DNA of 64,000 bases, taken from assembly GCA_946646575.1 (NCBI GenBank), contig CAMPCR010000001.1, positions 18,149 to 82,148 on the forward strand, given 5' to 3'. The notes beneath the pieces were generated by a model. That model was not told the DNA's origin. It searched no databases and was given only the letters and a program-made list of their open reading frames with translations. Shown here piece after piece: positions 37,407 through 45,883 of the stretch (position 1 is the first letter of the stretch; each line of letters begins with the position of its first letter). The stretch comes from UBA3222 sp002363035. GTDB taxonomy: Bacteria > Verrucomicrobiota > Verrucomicrobiia > Opitutales > UBA9783. Position numbers and translations under genes: made by a program.

Positions 37407-39272
37407 CTATTGCTTTTCCGCCAATGTCAGCGTCAGATGCAGCGTTTTTTTGCCGCGCATCACGGTACATTGCAACACATCGCCCGGCCTGGACAGGAAA
37501 ATGAAATTCTTGAACATCTCCATGGAAAAAACCTCGCTATCATTCACCCGCAACAGCACGTCATTGACCCTGAAACCGCTTTGCGCCGCCGGCGAATTCG
37601 GCTGAACCTCACGAACCTGCAGACAAACCGCGTGCGTCTTCGGATTATACGCGGTCTCGACCGACAAGCCGGCATAACCGTAACGCACGTTTCCGAACAA
37701 AAGCAAATCCCGAAACACCCGTTCCAACGCCTGCGACGGCATATAGAAGGTTTCCTGCGTATCGGGTAACGCGTGGAACAACATTCCGAGTAAATTCCCC
37801 CGCACATCCAGTACCGCACCGCCGCAATCCCCCGCATCGATGCGCAGCGAACTGCGTACGAACACAAACGGGAATTCGGTTGCGAAGTACCGTTCCTGAA
37901 ACGCCGTTACGTAACCGATTTGCGGCGATACCGAGCCCCCCAATTTGCAGGAAAGACTGACGATCGGCTGACCGATTTTCGGATACCCGTTATCGTGCAA
38001 CAACGAAAAATACGACACGCTTCGCGTCTCCGACTCGGATTTATCTTTAACCGCCCGCAACGGTTCTTCGTCCGTCTGCAACAGGCATAATGAACTGACG
38101 GGATCTTCGCCGCGTTTTTTTGCCGAAAACTGCCGATGCGAACGCGTTTCGACATAAAAATCTTCCCCGCCGATCACGGGCGTCAACACATGTCCTTTAT
38201 CGCTGACAAAAAAACCGCTCGCCACCTGCGCTTTACCGTCCAGCCTGTAACGAACACGCACGCAACAATCACTGAAACGTTCATATAAATCGGGAAGTAA
38301 AAATAAAACGCCCGAAGTCGCTTGTGGCAGACTATCGGCAATGGGAACGGATGCTTTATCTTCAACAGAAGATCTTCCGTCGGGTGCATCTTCAATCGCA
38401 ACCGACGGCGACCGCAAAACTCCTTCGGACGATCCTGTCTCGGAAACACGCTCATCGGCAGCAGGAACCGACGGTTCGGTAAGCAAAGCGGACGATTGAT
38501 CTTCAACGGAACCCCCGGAGGCAGGCGCAATACTCCGACCGTCGCCGACCCCCGATCGAGGTAAAGGATCGACGGCGGAAACGCTCTTTCCCAAAAAAAT
38601 ACTTTCGGCGGGTGCCCCATCGGTCGCAACAGACGCGGGAAGCGATTTCTGCGGCGATGACTGCCTCAAAACACGTTCGTCGGGAACCGTCATCGATGCC
38701 AGGGATGTCGCAGGATATCGTTCACCCTGACTTTCCGCCCGCACTTTCTCAACAGTCGTGAGAATTTCTTCCGACTTTGTCGCATCTACGGCAACCGCAA
38801 GCGAAGAAACGCTGTCATCGGGCAAAGGCTTTTTAAGGGCACTCCTTTTTTCGGTGCCCCCAAATGTTTCGACCGCCGAGGCACGAGCTTCGGCAAAATC
38901 TCGCGTACCCTCCGCACTGCTTGCAGAGACAGATCTTTCTACCGATGTGCGTCGATCTCCGAAGGTTGCAATACGCTCTTTGGTTGGCGCAACTTTTTCG
39001 GAAACACGCCTGTGCATCTCAGTATCCGCAGATGCTTTAACATTCGAAGCGCTTCGCCTGAAATCGTTGCCTGCATTCCCTTCTGCCGCATCGCCCGCGG
39101 CAACGCGTGCACGCTCGAACGCTCCCGCCGCCAAAACCGCAGGTCTGGACGCCGCAACGCACGAAGCTTTAAAAGAACATCCAAACAGTACGCCCGCGCA
39201 CAAAAGCACACCGACACAGCCCAAACGCAACCGAACCGCCGCCACCGTCGTTCGCCTGCCGACAACCGCCAT
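37407..39272 (-). CDS. HtrA/DegP-like PDZ lipoprotein with a degenerate protease site
   Basis: Probable envelope protein of about 621 residues. A lipoprotein signal (GVLLCAGVLFGC, lipobox LFGC) is followed by roughly 290 residues of low-complexity Ser/Ala/Glu/Val sequence, then a trypsin-like domain (VASGFFVSDKGHVLTPVIGG) and a C-terminal PDZ domain (VREVQPNSPAAQSGFRVNDV and SRPGDVLQCTVMRG). The usual GNSGGP reads DAGDCGGAVLD (Ser to Cys), and the LTNxHV segment reads VLTPVIGG with the catalytic His missing, so it is probably not an active serine protease. It follows the anti-sigma gene directly (TAAGTGATG; ATG at 39272 chosen), suggesting a sensor or chaperone role in that circuit. Confidence 0.8.
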   Translation of the reverse strand: MAVVGRRTTVAAVRLRLGCVGVLLCAGVLFGCSFKASCVAASRPAVLAAGAFERARVAAGDAAEGNAGNDFRRSASNVKASADTEMHRRVSEKVAPTKERIATFGDRRTSVERSVSASSAEGTRDFAEARASAVETFGGTEKRSALKKPLPDDSVSSLAVAVDATKSEEILTTVEKVRAESQGERYPATSLASMTVPDERVLRQSSPQKSLPASVATDGAPAESIFLGKSVSAVDPLPRSGVGDGRSIAPASGGSVEDQSSALLTEPSVPAADERVSETGSSEGVLRSPSVAIEDAPDGRSSVEDKASVPIADSLPQATSGVLFLLPDLYERFSDCCVRVRYRLDGKAQVASGFFVSDKGHVLTPVIGGEDFYVETRSHRQFSAKKRGEDPVSSLCLLQTDEEPLRAVKDKSESETRSVSYFSLLHDNGYPKIGQPIVSLSCKLGGSVSPQIGYVTAFQERYFATEFPFVFVRSSLRIDAGDCGGAVLDVRGNLLGMLFHALPDTQETFYMPSQALERVFRDLLLFGNVRYGYAGLSVETAYNPKTHAVCLQVREVQPNSPAAQSGFRVNDVLLRVNDSEVFSMEMFKNFIFLSRPGDVLQCTVMRGKKTLHLTLTLAEKQ

Positions 39273-39275
39273 CAC

Positions 39276-39662
39276 TTAGAAAGTGAAACGATCGCCGTCC
39301 GTTGAAGCAAGATTTTTCTTTAGAACGCTCTTTACGACTCCCAATGAAGGAGAAACATGAAAAGATAACGAACGGCAGGATCGAATATCGGACGGTTGAA
39401 AACACATCTCAAGATGCGGCGCATTAAAGCGGGACGAAAAATGGCAAACGCCGCCGAATACGAACAATCCGACCGCCGCAACGGGCGACCACCGTCGCAA
39501 CCATGCACCGAGATATTGTTTCCACGAAACGCGCCGCGGTTGTTTTTCCTCCGCAAGCGACGCCTTTAAGCGCGCATCAAACGCATCCCAAAACGCCTCA
39601 TCGGGCATCTCAAAACGCTTTGCCTTCAATAAGCGCTCCAATTCAAACTTCGGTTCTTCCAT
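39276..39662 (-). CDS. Probable membrane anti-sigma factor
   Basis: The 128 residues have an N-terminal soluble part with the FxxxFDARLK type helix (MPDEAFWDAFDARLKASLAE), one transmembrane helix (WSPVAAVGLFVFGGVCHF) and a short periplasmic tail. No cupin or zinc-binding H-x3-C-x2-C motif is present, so it is not a ZAS-type anti-sigma. Assignment rests on its 20-base overlap with the upstream ECF sigma gene and on its size and topology, which match anti-sigma factors of PVC bacteria. Confidence 0.7.
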   Translation of the reverse strand: MEEPKFELERLLKAKRFEMPDEAFWDAFDARLKASLAEEKQPRRVSWKQYLGAWLRRWSPVAAVGLFVFGGVCHFSSRFNAPHLEMCFQPSDIRSCRSLSFHVSPSLGVVKSVLKKNLASTDGDRFTF

Positions 39663-40272
39663 GTCCTTTCAAATACCGCGACAATGATTGTTTTAGCTGT
39701 TCCTTTGCGTAATGCAAGCGCGAACGCACCGTCCCCTCCGAACATTGCAAGGTCTTTGCAATTTCAGCATGACTCATCCCCTCAATCTCGAACAGAACAA
39801 CCACCGTTCTATGATTATGAGACAGTTGTTGCAGCGCTTCGTTCAATTTTTCCTGCAATTCTTTCAACAACACCGCCCGATCGGCAGCGGGAATGTTTTC
39901 GCCGGGCATCAAAAAATCCGCCACATTCCCGCCTTCGCCCCATGTTTCCAGGCTGTACACGGGCTTTCGTTTGCGCGCATCCAAAAAATCCAACGTCTTA
40001 TTGATGGCGATGCGGCACAACCACGTATAAAACTTCGATTGTCCCTTGAAGGTTTCCAGCGAACGAAACGCCTTTAAAAACACATCTTGCAGCAAATCCG
40101 CGGTATCCTCCTTTGAACTCGTCATGTTGTAGATGACCCGAAACAGCCGCCGTTGGTACTTTTTGACGAAAAATTCGAACGCCCGCCGATTACCGGACTT
40201 GAAACGCTCCAACCACTCCAAATCCTCCGCGTCGGAAGCCGCCGCCTTTTCCGCTTCGTCTTCCCCGACCAT
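39643..40272 (-). CDS. RNA polymerase ECF sigma factor (RpoE-like)
   Basis: Alternative sigma factor of the extracytoplasmic-function group. The 209 residues contain region 2 (FEFFVKKYQRRLFRVIYNMT, then DTADLLQDVFLKAFRSLETF and FYTWLCRIAINKTLDFLDAR) and region 4 (LSHNHRTVVVLFEIEGMSHA, EIAKTLQCSEGTVRSRLHYA). Both promoter-binding regions are complete. It is first in an operon with the putative anti-sigma and HtrA-like lipoprotein genes, so it probably responds to envelope stress; no autoregulatory promoter was recognised upstream. Confidence 0.92.
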   Translation of the reverse strand: MVGEDEAEKAAASDAEDLEWLERFKSGNRRAFEFFVKKYQRRLFRVIYNMTSSKEDTADLLQDVFLKAFRSLETFKGQSKFYTWLCRIAINKTLDFLDARKRKPVYSLETWGEGGNVADFLMPGENIPAADRAVLLKELQEKLNEALQQLSHNHRTVVVLFEIEGMSHAEIAKTLQCSEGTVRSRLHYAKEQLKQSLSRYLKGHGRTEV

Positions 40273-40925
40273 GCGCCCTCATATTGAGCGTATCTCAAAG
40301 GCACTTTTCGTCAATAAAAAGTCATAAAACACAAGGCAAGCTTTTTTCGGAACCATCGCGCCGCAACACCTCGGCAGGCACCAACATCCCGCGCCTGTCT
40401 GACCGCACACAACGACGAAAAAAACGCCGCCTCAAAAAAACACCGCGGGTACTTTGAAGACAAAGGAACGTTCGAAACTTGCGGCAACCTGAAGGCTCAA
40501 AGACAATTCAACGGCATTTCCAAACCGGCGCGAAAGGAACCTCGCAAACGCCTTCCGACGCCCGACGCGGGAGTACCGACGGCATACGATTTTTGGCGAT
40601 GCAAAACAACCGAGAAATATCAAAAGGGCTTGTTCCGCCTTGCTTTTGTTATCCCGTAAAGCGTACGGAAATAATGCAAAACGCACCTGAACGTTCGGCT
40701 TTAATCACCGACCGTCGATCCGTATCGGAACAAAACGATATTACCCGCGCTTTACAAACGCCCAAAAATCAAGGTTTTATTCACCTCCCGTCTCAAAGTA
40801 CCTCGCGCCGGAGAACAATCCCGTCCGAACCGCTTTACCTCCGCGTGCAAAAGCAACCTCCTGCGAGGTTTCTTCGGCGAGAAACAACGGCAAGTTTAAA
40901 AAAACCGCGAAAATCCTAAGACCTT
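40273..40925. other. 653-base intergenic region without a supported gene
   Basis: Open frames exist on both strands (for example 40479-40919 plus and 40432-40686 minus) but have no ribosome-binding sites, low-quality composition (many Arg/Pro/Ser) and no recognisable motifs. A hairpin AACCTC-CTGC-GAGGTT lies at about 40856-40871 on the plus strand without a long T tract. No signature of RNase P, SRP or tmRNA was found. It presumably holds the ECF sigma promoter. Confidence 0.5.
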
Positions 40926-41171
40926 CTATCGGTAATCGCCGAACGCCGATTCCCGTACCAGAAACGCACGGATCCCGAAAAGGGACATCCTTACTTCCTT
41001 AACCCGCTCCGTCACGCCGACCAAATCGGCACAGGCAACCTCGATGCTCTCGCAACTTTTGGCAACGCGCTCGCAAACGGCGTCCAACTTCTCCGCGAGC
41101 TCGGAAACATCCCGCGCCATATCGATGAGATTTTCCCGAGAGGGAACTTTATTCCTATGTTCATTATCCAT
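40926..41171 (-). CDS. Small coiled-coil protein of unknown function
   Basis: From the ATG at 41171 (preceded by AGG) the 81 residues are polar and helical, with heptad-like hydrophobic spacing in MARDVSELAEKLDAVCERVA, then KSCESIEVACADLVGVTERV. Length and Cys content are unremarkable. An ATG at 41192 would add seven residues. It lies 80 bases downstream of the CsrA-like gene on the same strand. I recognise no family. Confidence 0.5.
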   Translation of the reverse strand: MDNEHRNKVPSRENLIDMARDVSELAEKLDAVCERVAKSCESIEVACADLVGVTERVKEVRMSLFGIRAFLVRESAFGDYR

Positions 41172-41251
41172 AAAACCTATGTCTGGAACCAATCGGTTCC
41201 TCGAACTCTATTCAGATTTTCTTACATTTGCTTTTCAATATCAACGCTCTT

Positions 41252-41701
41252 CTAATTATTTTTCGTTCGGAAAGCAACACAATCATTGTCATCAAAAGTA
41301 GCCCCGAGGGTCACACGGGCACCGCGTCCGCACTCAAGACCTTTCTCGTAATGGAAGTGCTCATTCAGGTGTTCCCGGATCTCGGTCACAAGAATTTCGC
41401 AAATAACTCCCTTTTTATCCTTATCGAACAATTTAAGCTTATCGCCGGCTCGTATTTTAACGGTATCACCATCCCGTTCGGTTACGTGAAGCACACACTT
41501 TTCTTTATCCTCCAAAACCTCCAAATTTGCCCAGGCTCCCGTCAATTCACGCTTAACGTCATGTCGACTCGAAACACGTTTAACGGTCAGCGAACAAATA
41601 ACGGTCTCCTTATCGGGCGCATAGATATTGAACGCCTCACCGACCCGCCTGCTCGCAATCAACACACTTCCCTTATGGCAAATCGAAAAAACATCTGTCA
41701 A
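41252..41701 (-). CDS. Hypothetical protein with two CsrA-like segments
   Basis: The 149 residues contain a segment resembling the start of the RNA-binding regulator CsrA, VLIASRRVGEAFNI (compare VLTRRVGE-type starts), followed by VICSLTVKRV. A second segment, VLHVTERDGDTVKIRAGDKL followed by VICEILVTEI, aligns with the first, so the protein looks like an internal duplication of a CsrA-type beta-strand unit. It lies 48 bases downstream of metK. Similarity is by eye over short stretches only; another beta-barrel fold is possible. Confidence 0.5.
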   Translation of the reverse strand: MTDVFSICHKGSVLIASRRVGEAFNIYAPDKETVICSLTVKRVSSRHDVKRELTGAWANLEVLEDKEKCVLHVTERDGDTVKIRAGDKLKLFDKDKKGVICEILVTEIREHLNEHFHYEKGLECGRGARVTLGATFDDNDCVAFRTKNN

Positions 41702-41749
41702 GTCGCGGAACGAAGCCCGTGCGTTACAAAACGCAACCGAGCACCTCGA

Positions 41750-42910
41750 TTAACCGCAACGCTTCTTTAATTCCTCAACGCGATTAGTCTGCTCCCAGGG
41801 CAAATTCGGCTTCGTGAAATGCCCGAACTGCGTCGATTGACGATAAATCGGACGTCGCAAATCCATTTGTTCGATAATCGCCGCCACACGACCGTCGAAT
41901 ACCTCCGTAACGGCCTTATTTAAGCGATCCAAATCGCAATGTTCCGTGCCGTACGTCGTTAAATCGTAATGAATGGGATGCGTTCCGCCGATGGTGTACG
42001 CCAAACGCACTTCCACGCGATCCGCCAGTTGCGCCGCAACAATATTCTTGGCAACCCAACGGCAAAAATACGCGCCCGAACGATCCACCTTCGACGGATC
42101 TTTACCCGAAAACGCCCCGCCGCCGTGATGCGCCCATCCGCCGTAGGTGTCGGCGATGATTTTGCGCCCCGTCAAGCCCGTGTCGGCTTCCGGACCGCCG
42201 TAGGTAAATTGACCGCTCGAATTGATAAAGTATTTGGTATTCGCCGTCAACCATTTGGCAGGAATGACCGCCGGAATAACGCGTTCCCTGCAAAACGTCT
42301 CAATCTCCTTTTGCGAAACCGACTCGGCGTGTTGCGTTGCGATGACGATATTTTCGATTTCAATCGGCTCCAAACCTTCGTAACGCATCGTCACCAACAT
42401 CTTGGAATCGGGACGCAGCCAATCGACATTTCCTTCTTTGCGCTCCGTTGCCAACTTTTGCGCGATTTTCTGCGCCAACAAATAGGACGCCGGCATCAGC
42501 TGTTCCGTTTCGTTGCAGGCGTACCCGAAGAAAAATCCCTGGTCGCCGGCACCGACCTCCGCCGCTTCCTCTTTTTCTTTCACCACCGCACCGTTAATCT
42601 CGCCCGACTGCTTCGTCAAAAGATTGGTAATAAACACCGTATCGGCATTGAAAAGCATCTCGGGATAGGTATAACCGATCTCGCGGATTGCCTGCCGAAT
42701 AATCGCGTTGGTATCAAAAACCGCGCTCGTCGTAATCTCCCCCGCCACCACGACGTGATTGGACTTCACGAGCGTCTCGCACGCCACATGCGCCTGCGGA
42801 TCCTGCGCTAAGCAGGCATCCAAAATCGAATCCGAAATATAATCCGCGACCTTGTCGGGATGCCCCTCGCCGATACCCTCCGACGAAATATGCATTGTCT
42901 GTTTTGTCAT
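41750..42910 (-). CDS. metK: S-adenosylmethionine synthetase
   Basis: Makes S-adenosylmethionine from methionine and ATP. The protein from the ATG at 42910 has 386 residues with SSEGIGEGHPDKVADYISDS at the N-terminus, the GAGDQGFFFGYACNET signature 1 and GGGAFSGKDPSKVDRSGAY (signature 2, P-loop). An upstream start (43024) would add 38 residues without family resemblance. The spacer to the divergent MTA/SAH nucleosidase gene has no recognised SAM riboswitch. Confidence 0.97.
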   Translation of the reverse strand: MTKQTMHISSEGIGEGHPDKVADYISDSILDACLAQDPQAHVACETLVKSNHVVVAGEITTSAVFDTNAIIRQAIREIGYTYPEMLFNADTVFITNLLTKQSGEINGAVVKEKEEAAEVGAGDQGFFFGYACNETEQLMPASYLLAQKIAQKLATERKEGNVDWLRPDSKMLVTMRYEGLEPIEIENIVIATQHAESVSQKEIETFCRERVIPAVIPAKWLTANTKYFINSSGQFTYGGPEADTGLTGRKIIADTYGGWAHHGGGAFSGKDPSKVDRSGAYFCRWVAKNIVAAQLADRVEVRLAYTIGGTHPIHYDLTTYGTEHCDLDRLNKAVTEVFDGRVAAIIEQMDLRRPIYRQSTQFGHFTKPNLPWEQTNRVEELKKRCG

Positions 42911-43176
42911 TTTTTGCTTGTTATCTCTAACAAAAGCATAATTTTCGGAAAAGCAAGCCTTAAAACGACCTTTTGGCAATCGCCATCCGTTTTTTGCCTT
43001 AAAAAACGTGGAAACAACACCCATGAGTACAAAATAAGACTCGTTTTGTCACTACCGAAGCGTTTTTTTAAGCAATCGGTTCTCCGCACACGGAAAATCA
43101 TTGAAAAATCTTCATTTTTCCGTAAAATCTTAAGGAAGGAGGAAGGATTTTCCTCATACACGTAAAAAACGAACCT

Positions 43177-43860
43177 ATGAAAAACATCGGATTATTGGTG
43201 GCGTGTGAAATCGAAGCCGTTCTCACACAGTATAAGTCGGAATTGCAACGCGTTCGGCAAAACGGCTTTAACGTTTATATCCTTGAACGCAAGGACTGCA
43301 AACTGCACTTTGTACACTCGGGCGTCGGACTGATTAAAGCGGCGGCGGCGGTTCAAATGCTCTGCGACTGTTTTAAGATCGAATTTTTGCTGAATTTCGG
43401 CGTCGTCGGAGCTCTGACGGAACAACTGAAAACCGCCGATACCTGCTTTGTGTCGAAGGTCGTCCATTACGACATGGACACATCGGCATTGGATCATTGC
43501 GAAGTCGGTCGGTACTTGGAGTATTCGGATATTTATCTACCCGCTTCCGCCGACGTTTTGGGAACCGTTCGTGCGCTTTACCCGAACATTCCGACGGCAG
43601 TGTGTGCCTGCGCCGACAAATTTGTGGATGCACCCGAGAAAAAAACAGCTCTTCATCGGCAGTTCGGCGCGGACATTTGCGACATGGAAAGTGCCGCGGT
43701 GATTCTTGTTTGCGATTTGAATCATATCCCGAATTTGCTGATTAAAACGGTTTCAGACAGCATCACGGGCGGTGCCGACGAATTCCAAAAACGCCTTAAA
43801 ACTACTGCCGAAACGTGCATGACCATCGTCGATAAAGTGCTTGCGGCGGGTGTAATTTGA
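43177..43860 (+). CDS. mtnN: 5'-methylthioadenosine/S-adenosylhomocysteine nucleosidase
   Basis: Cleaves SAH and MTA, the by-products of SAM use, to adenine and a ribosyl thioether. The 227 residues have the family landmarks: IGLLVACEIEAVLTQYKSEL with the catalytic-site Glu, HSGVGLIKAAAAVQ, NFGVVGAL, DICDMESAAV and the catalytic Asp region TVSDSITGGADEFQKRL. It is transcribed divergently from metK, so SAM synthesis and SAH removal are genetically linked here. Confidence 0.9.
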   Translation: MKNIGLLVACEIEAVLTQYKSELQRVRQNGFNVYILERKDCKLHFVHSGVGLIKAAAAVQMLCDCFKIEFLLNFGVVGALTEQLKTADTCFVSKVVHYDMDTSALDHCEVGRYLEYSDIYLPASADVLGTVRALYPNIPTAVCACADKFVDAPEKKTALHRQFGADICDMESAAVILVCDLNHIPNLLIKTVSDSITGGADEFQKRLKTTAETCMTIVDKVLAAGVI

Positions 43861-43994
43861 AGTGCGCAAAGAAGCGAAATCCGTCATTTTCCAACCGTAA
43901 TAAGGTACAGTATTGGCGGTTCGCACTCGGTCGACTGTCTTTGAAAAATCATTGCCCGTCTTTCTCGCAGGCGGTGTTTATGTCGGGTGCGTAT

Positions 43995-44093
43995 TTAAAT
44001 ACCGTTTAGAAAACTTTCGTCGTCATCCTCGCAACTTTCTTCGTTACTGCTCGATTTACCACAGGCGGTCGCGGTGAAGACCAAATTTTCCAT
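43995..44093 (-). CDS. Possible 32-residue peptide
   Basis: An ATG at 44093 opens a 32-codon frame whose product has a short hydrophobic start, a cysteine (FTATACGKSSS) and a strongly acidic tail (SCEDDDESFLNGI). The composition looks like the end of a small lipoprotein, but there is no ribosome-binding site and no full signal peptide. It lies downstream of the MBL hydrolase gene on the same strand. It may be a remnant or chance. Confidence 0.2.
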   Translation of the reverse strand: MENLVFTATACGKSSSNEESCEDDDESFLNGI

Positions 44094-44147
44094 TGTTTGG
44101 TATCATCACCGTCATTCCTCGAACATCAGGCAGTTCAACGATATTCT

Positions 44148-44771
44148 TTACTTTCCAAGCCGCTCAAAGGTTGCTTTTTCGTTTTCGATCGTCGTAGAGA
44201 GCCCGTGTCCGGGATAAACGCAAGTACTCGGCGGCAACTGCGACAGGCGCGCCAGGGAGGTTTTCATTTTCTCCGACGAACCGCCCAAATCCGTTCGCCC
44301 GATCGTCTGGTAAAATAACGTGTCTCCGACAAAAAGTTGGTTGTTTGCTTTATCATAAAAGCCAACGCTTCCGAACGTATGCCCCGGTAAATGCAAAACT
44401 TCGAACGACCAATCGCCGCATGTCAGCGTTTCTCCGCCATTTAGAAGAACATTCGACTCAAACGGTTCATACGGCTGATCTCCTGCAATCATTTTCTGCA
44501 AGGGAACGTTATTAACCAACAGCACATCGTCCCGATGGAGATAAAGCTTTGCCTTTAAATTCTCTTGAAAGGCTTTCGCATCCGCAACATGATCCCAATG
44601 CCCGTGCGTCAAAAATACATGCACCTCCAAACCGTTTAATTTCGATTGAAGTGCCTTAAAGCTTCCCGGAGCCGCATCGATGACGCAGGCAATTTTTCGA
44701 TCCCGAGCGATGCAGTAATAAACATTCGTCCGATACGGCGGGTCACAAATCAATGCTTCAAATCCGATCAT
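44148..44771 (-). CDS. MBL-fold metallo-hydrolase (glyoxalase II-like)
   Basis: Zinc-dependent hydrolase of the metallo-beta-lactamase superfamily. The 207 residues show an N-terminal NVYYCIARDRKIACVIDAAP strand, the metal-binding THGHWDHVADAKAF motif, LHLPGHTFGSVGFYD, FVGDTLFYQTIGRTD and the terminal His in YPGHG. This is the short single-domain form common for hydroxyacylglutathione-hydrolase-like enzymes; the true substrate is unknown. It overlaps dprA by four bases and is probably co-expressed with it. Confidence 0.88.
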   Translation of the reverse strand: MIGFEALICDPPYRTNVYYCIARDRKIACVIDAAPGSFKALQSKLNGLEVHVFLTHGHWDHVADAKAFQENLKAKLYLHRDDVLLVNNVPLQKMIAGDQPYEPFESNVLLNGGETLTCGDWSFEVLHLPGHTFGSVGFYDKANNQLFVGDTLFYQTIGRTDLGGSSEKMKTSLARLSQLPPSTCVYPGHGLSTTIENEKATFERLGK

Positions 44772-45883
44772 AATTCAAACAACCCGTCGTTTCGGCGCAC
44801 AATCCAACGGTTCAGTTCCAGCGAAAACAAAACCCGTTGCAACACTTCGGGTTCCAATTCGCAATACACACACAATTCCGAACTTCCGAGCGCTCCCTTC
44901 GTTTTTAAAGTTTCATACACCCGCAACTCCGCGCCCTCCAAAGAAGGTTCCTTTTCGCGCCGAACATCCCGCATTTTTGCTTCGAAATCCAGCTGTAACG
45001 GTAACGGCGGTGCCGCTTTTAAATCTTCCAGCACATCATCGACGCACGTCGCCAACGTCGCGCCGTCGCGAATAAGCGCATGGCACCCGCAGCTCAGCGG
45101 CGAATCAATCCGCCCCGGTGTCGCAAACACGGGTCGATTTTGATCATTGGCAAACGCCGCCGTCAGCATACTGCCGCCTTTAACATCGGATTCAATGACC
45201 CACGTTGCCTGCGACATGCCCGACAAAATCCGATTTCTTCGCGGAAATGTCATGCGATCGGCACGCATCCCGAGCGGAAATTCCGACAGCAGGCACCCGT
45301 GTTGTTTCACTTGCGCATACAAATCGGCATTCTCTGGAGGATAAATGCGATCCAACCCGCATCCCAACACCGCTACGGTCGCACCTTTGACACGCAACGC
45401 CCCGCGATGGGCGGCGGTATCGATGCCGCGCGCAAATCCGCTCGCCACGCACCAACCGCGCTCGGTGCATTCGGCACCGAACCGTTCCGCCAGTTGTAAC
45501 CCGTACGCCGTCGCATACCGACTGCCCACAATGGCAATCGTTCGATCCGACGGTCGCAACGCACCGAGCAGATACAACCCGATCGGCGGATCGTAGATAT
45601 TTTTCAACAGCGGCGGATAATCCGGATGCTCAAAGGAGATAAAAACAGCCCCCATCGCGGCTAAGCGCTTTTTTTCCGCCGTCGGATCAAACAACGACCG
45701 CCACTGACACAAATTTTTACAAGCGGCAGTCGTAATCCCGACGCGCTTAAAATCCGCCTCTGTTCCGTTCAGTATTGCCTGCGGATCGTTGCCAAAATTT
45801 TGCAATAAACGCTGCAACGTCACCCACCCGACTCGCGGAAGCGCATTCAAAATTAAGTAAGCGTCTTCGCGCGACAGGGACAT
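44768..45883 (-). CDS. dprA: DNA processing protein DprA
   Basis: Loads RecA on incoming single-stranded DNA in natural transformation. The 371 residues contain an N-terminal helix-hairpin region (AYLILNALPRVGWVTLQRLL), the Rossmann-like core with IAIVGSRYATAYGLQLAERF, GWCVASGFARGIDTAAHRGA and the ssDNA-binding PRRNRILSGMSQATWVIESD, then a C-terminal winged-helix domain. No other competence genes are present in the window, although the pilin-like genes could belong to a DNA-uptake machine. Confidence 0.93.
   Translation of the reverse strand: MSLSREDAYLILNALPRVGWVTLQRLLQNFGNDPQAILNGTEADFKRVGITTAACKNLCQWRSLFDPTAEKKRLAAMGAVFISFEHPDYPPLLKNIYDPPIGLYLLGALRPSDRTIAIVGSRYATAYGLQLAERFGAECTERGWCVASGFARGIDTAAHRGALRVKGATVAVLGCGLDRIYPPENADLYAQVKQHGCLLSEFPLGMRADRMTFPRRNRILSGMSQATWVIESDVKGGSMLTAAFANDQNRPVFATPGRIDSPLSCGCHALIRDGATLATCVDDVLEDLKAAPPLPLQLDFEAKMRDVRREKEPSLEGAELRVYETLKTKGALGSSELCVYCELEPEVLQRVLFSLELNRWIVRRNDGLFEL

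Noticed and set aside
40479..40919. 146-codon plus-strand frame in the gap upstream of the ECF sigma gene
   Set aside because: Arg/Pro/Ser/Thr-rich, no ribosome-binding site, no domain resemblance, and typical of chance frames in this composition.
42911..43176. SAM riboswitch upstream of metK
   Set aside because: No recognisable SAM-I, SAM-II or SAH riboswitch core was seen in either orientation by eye.
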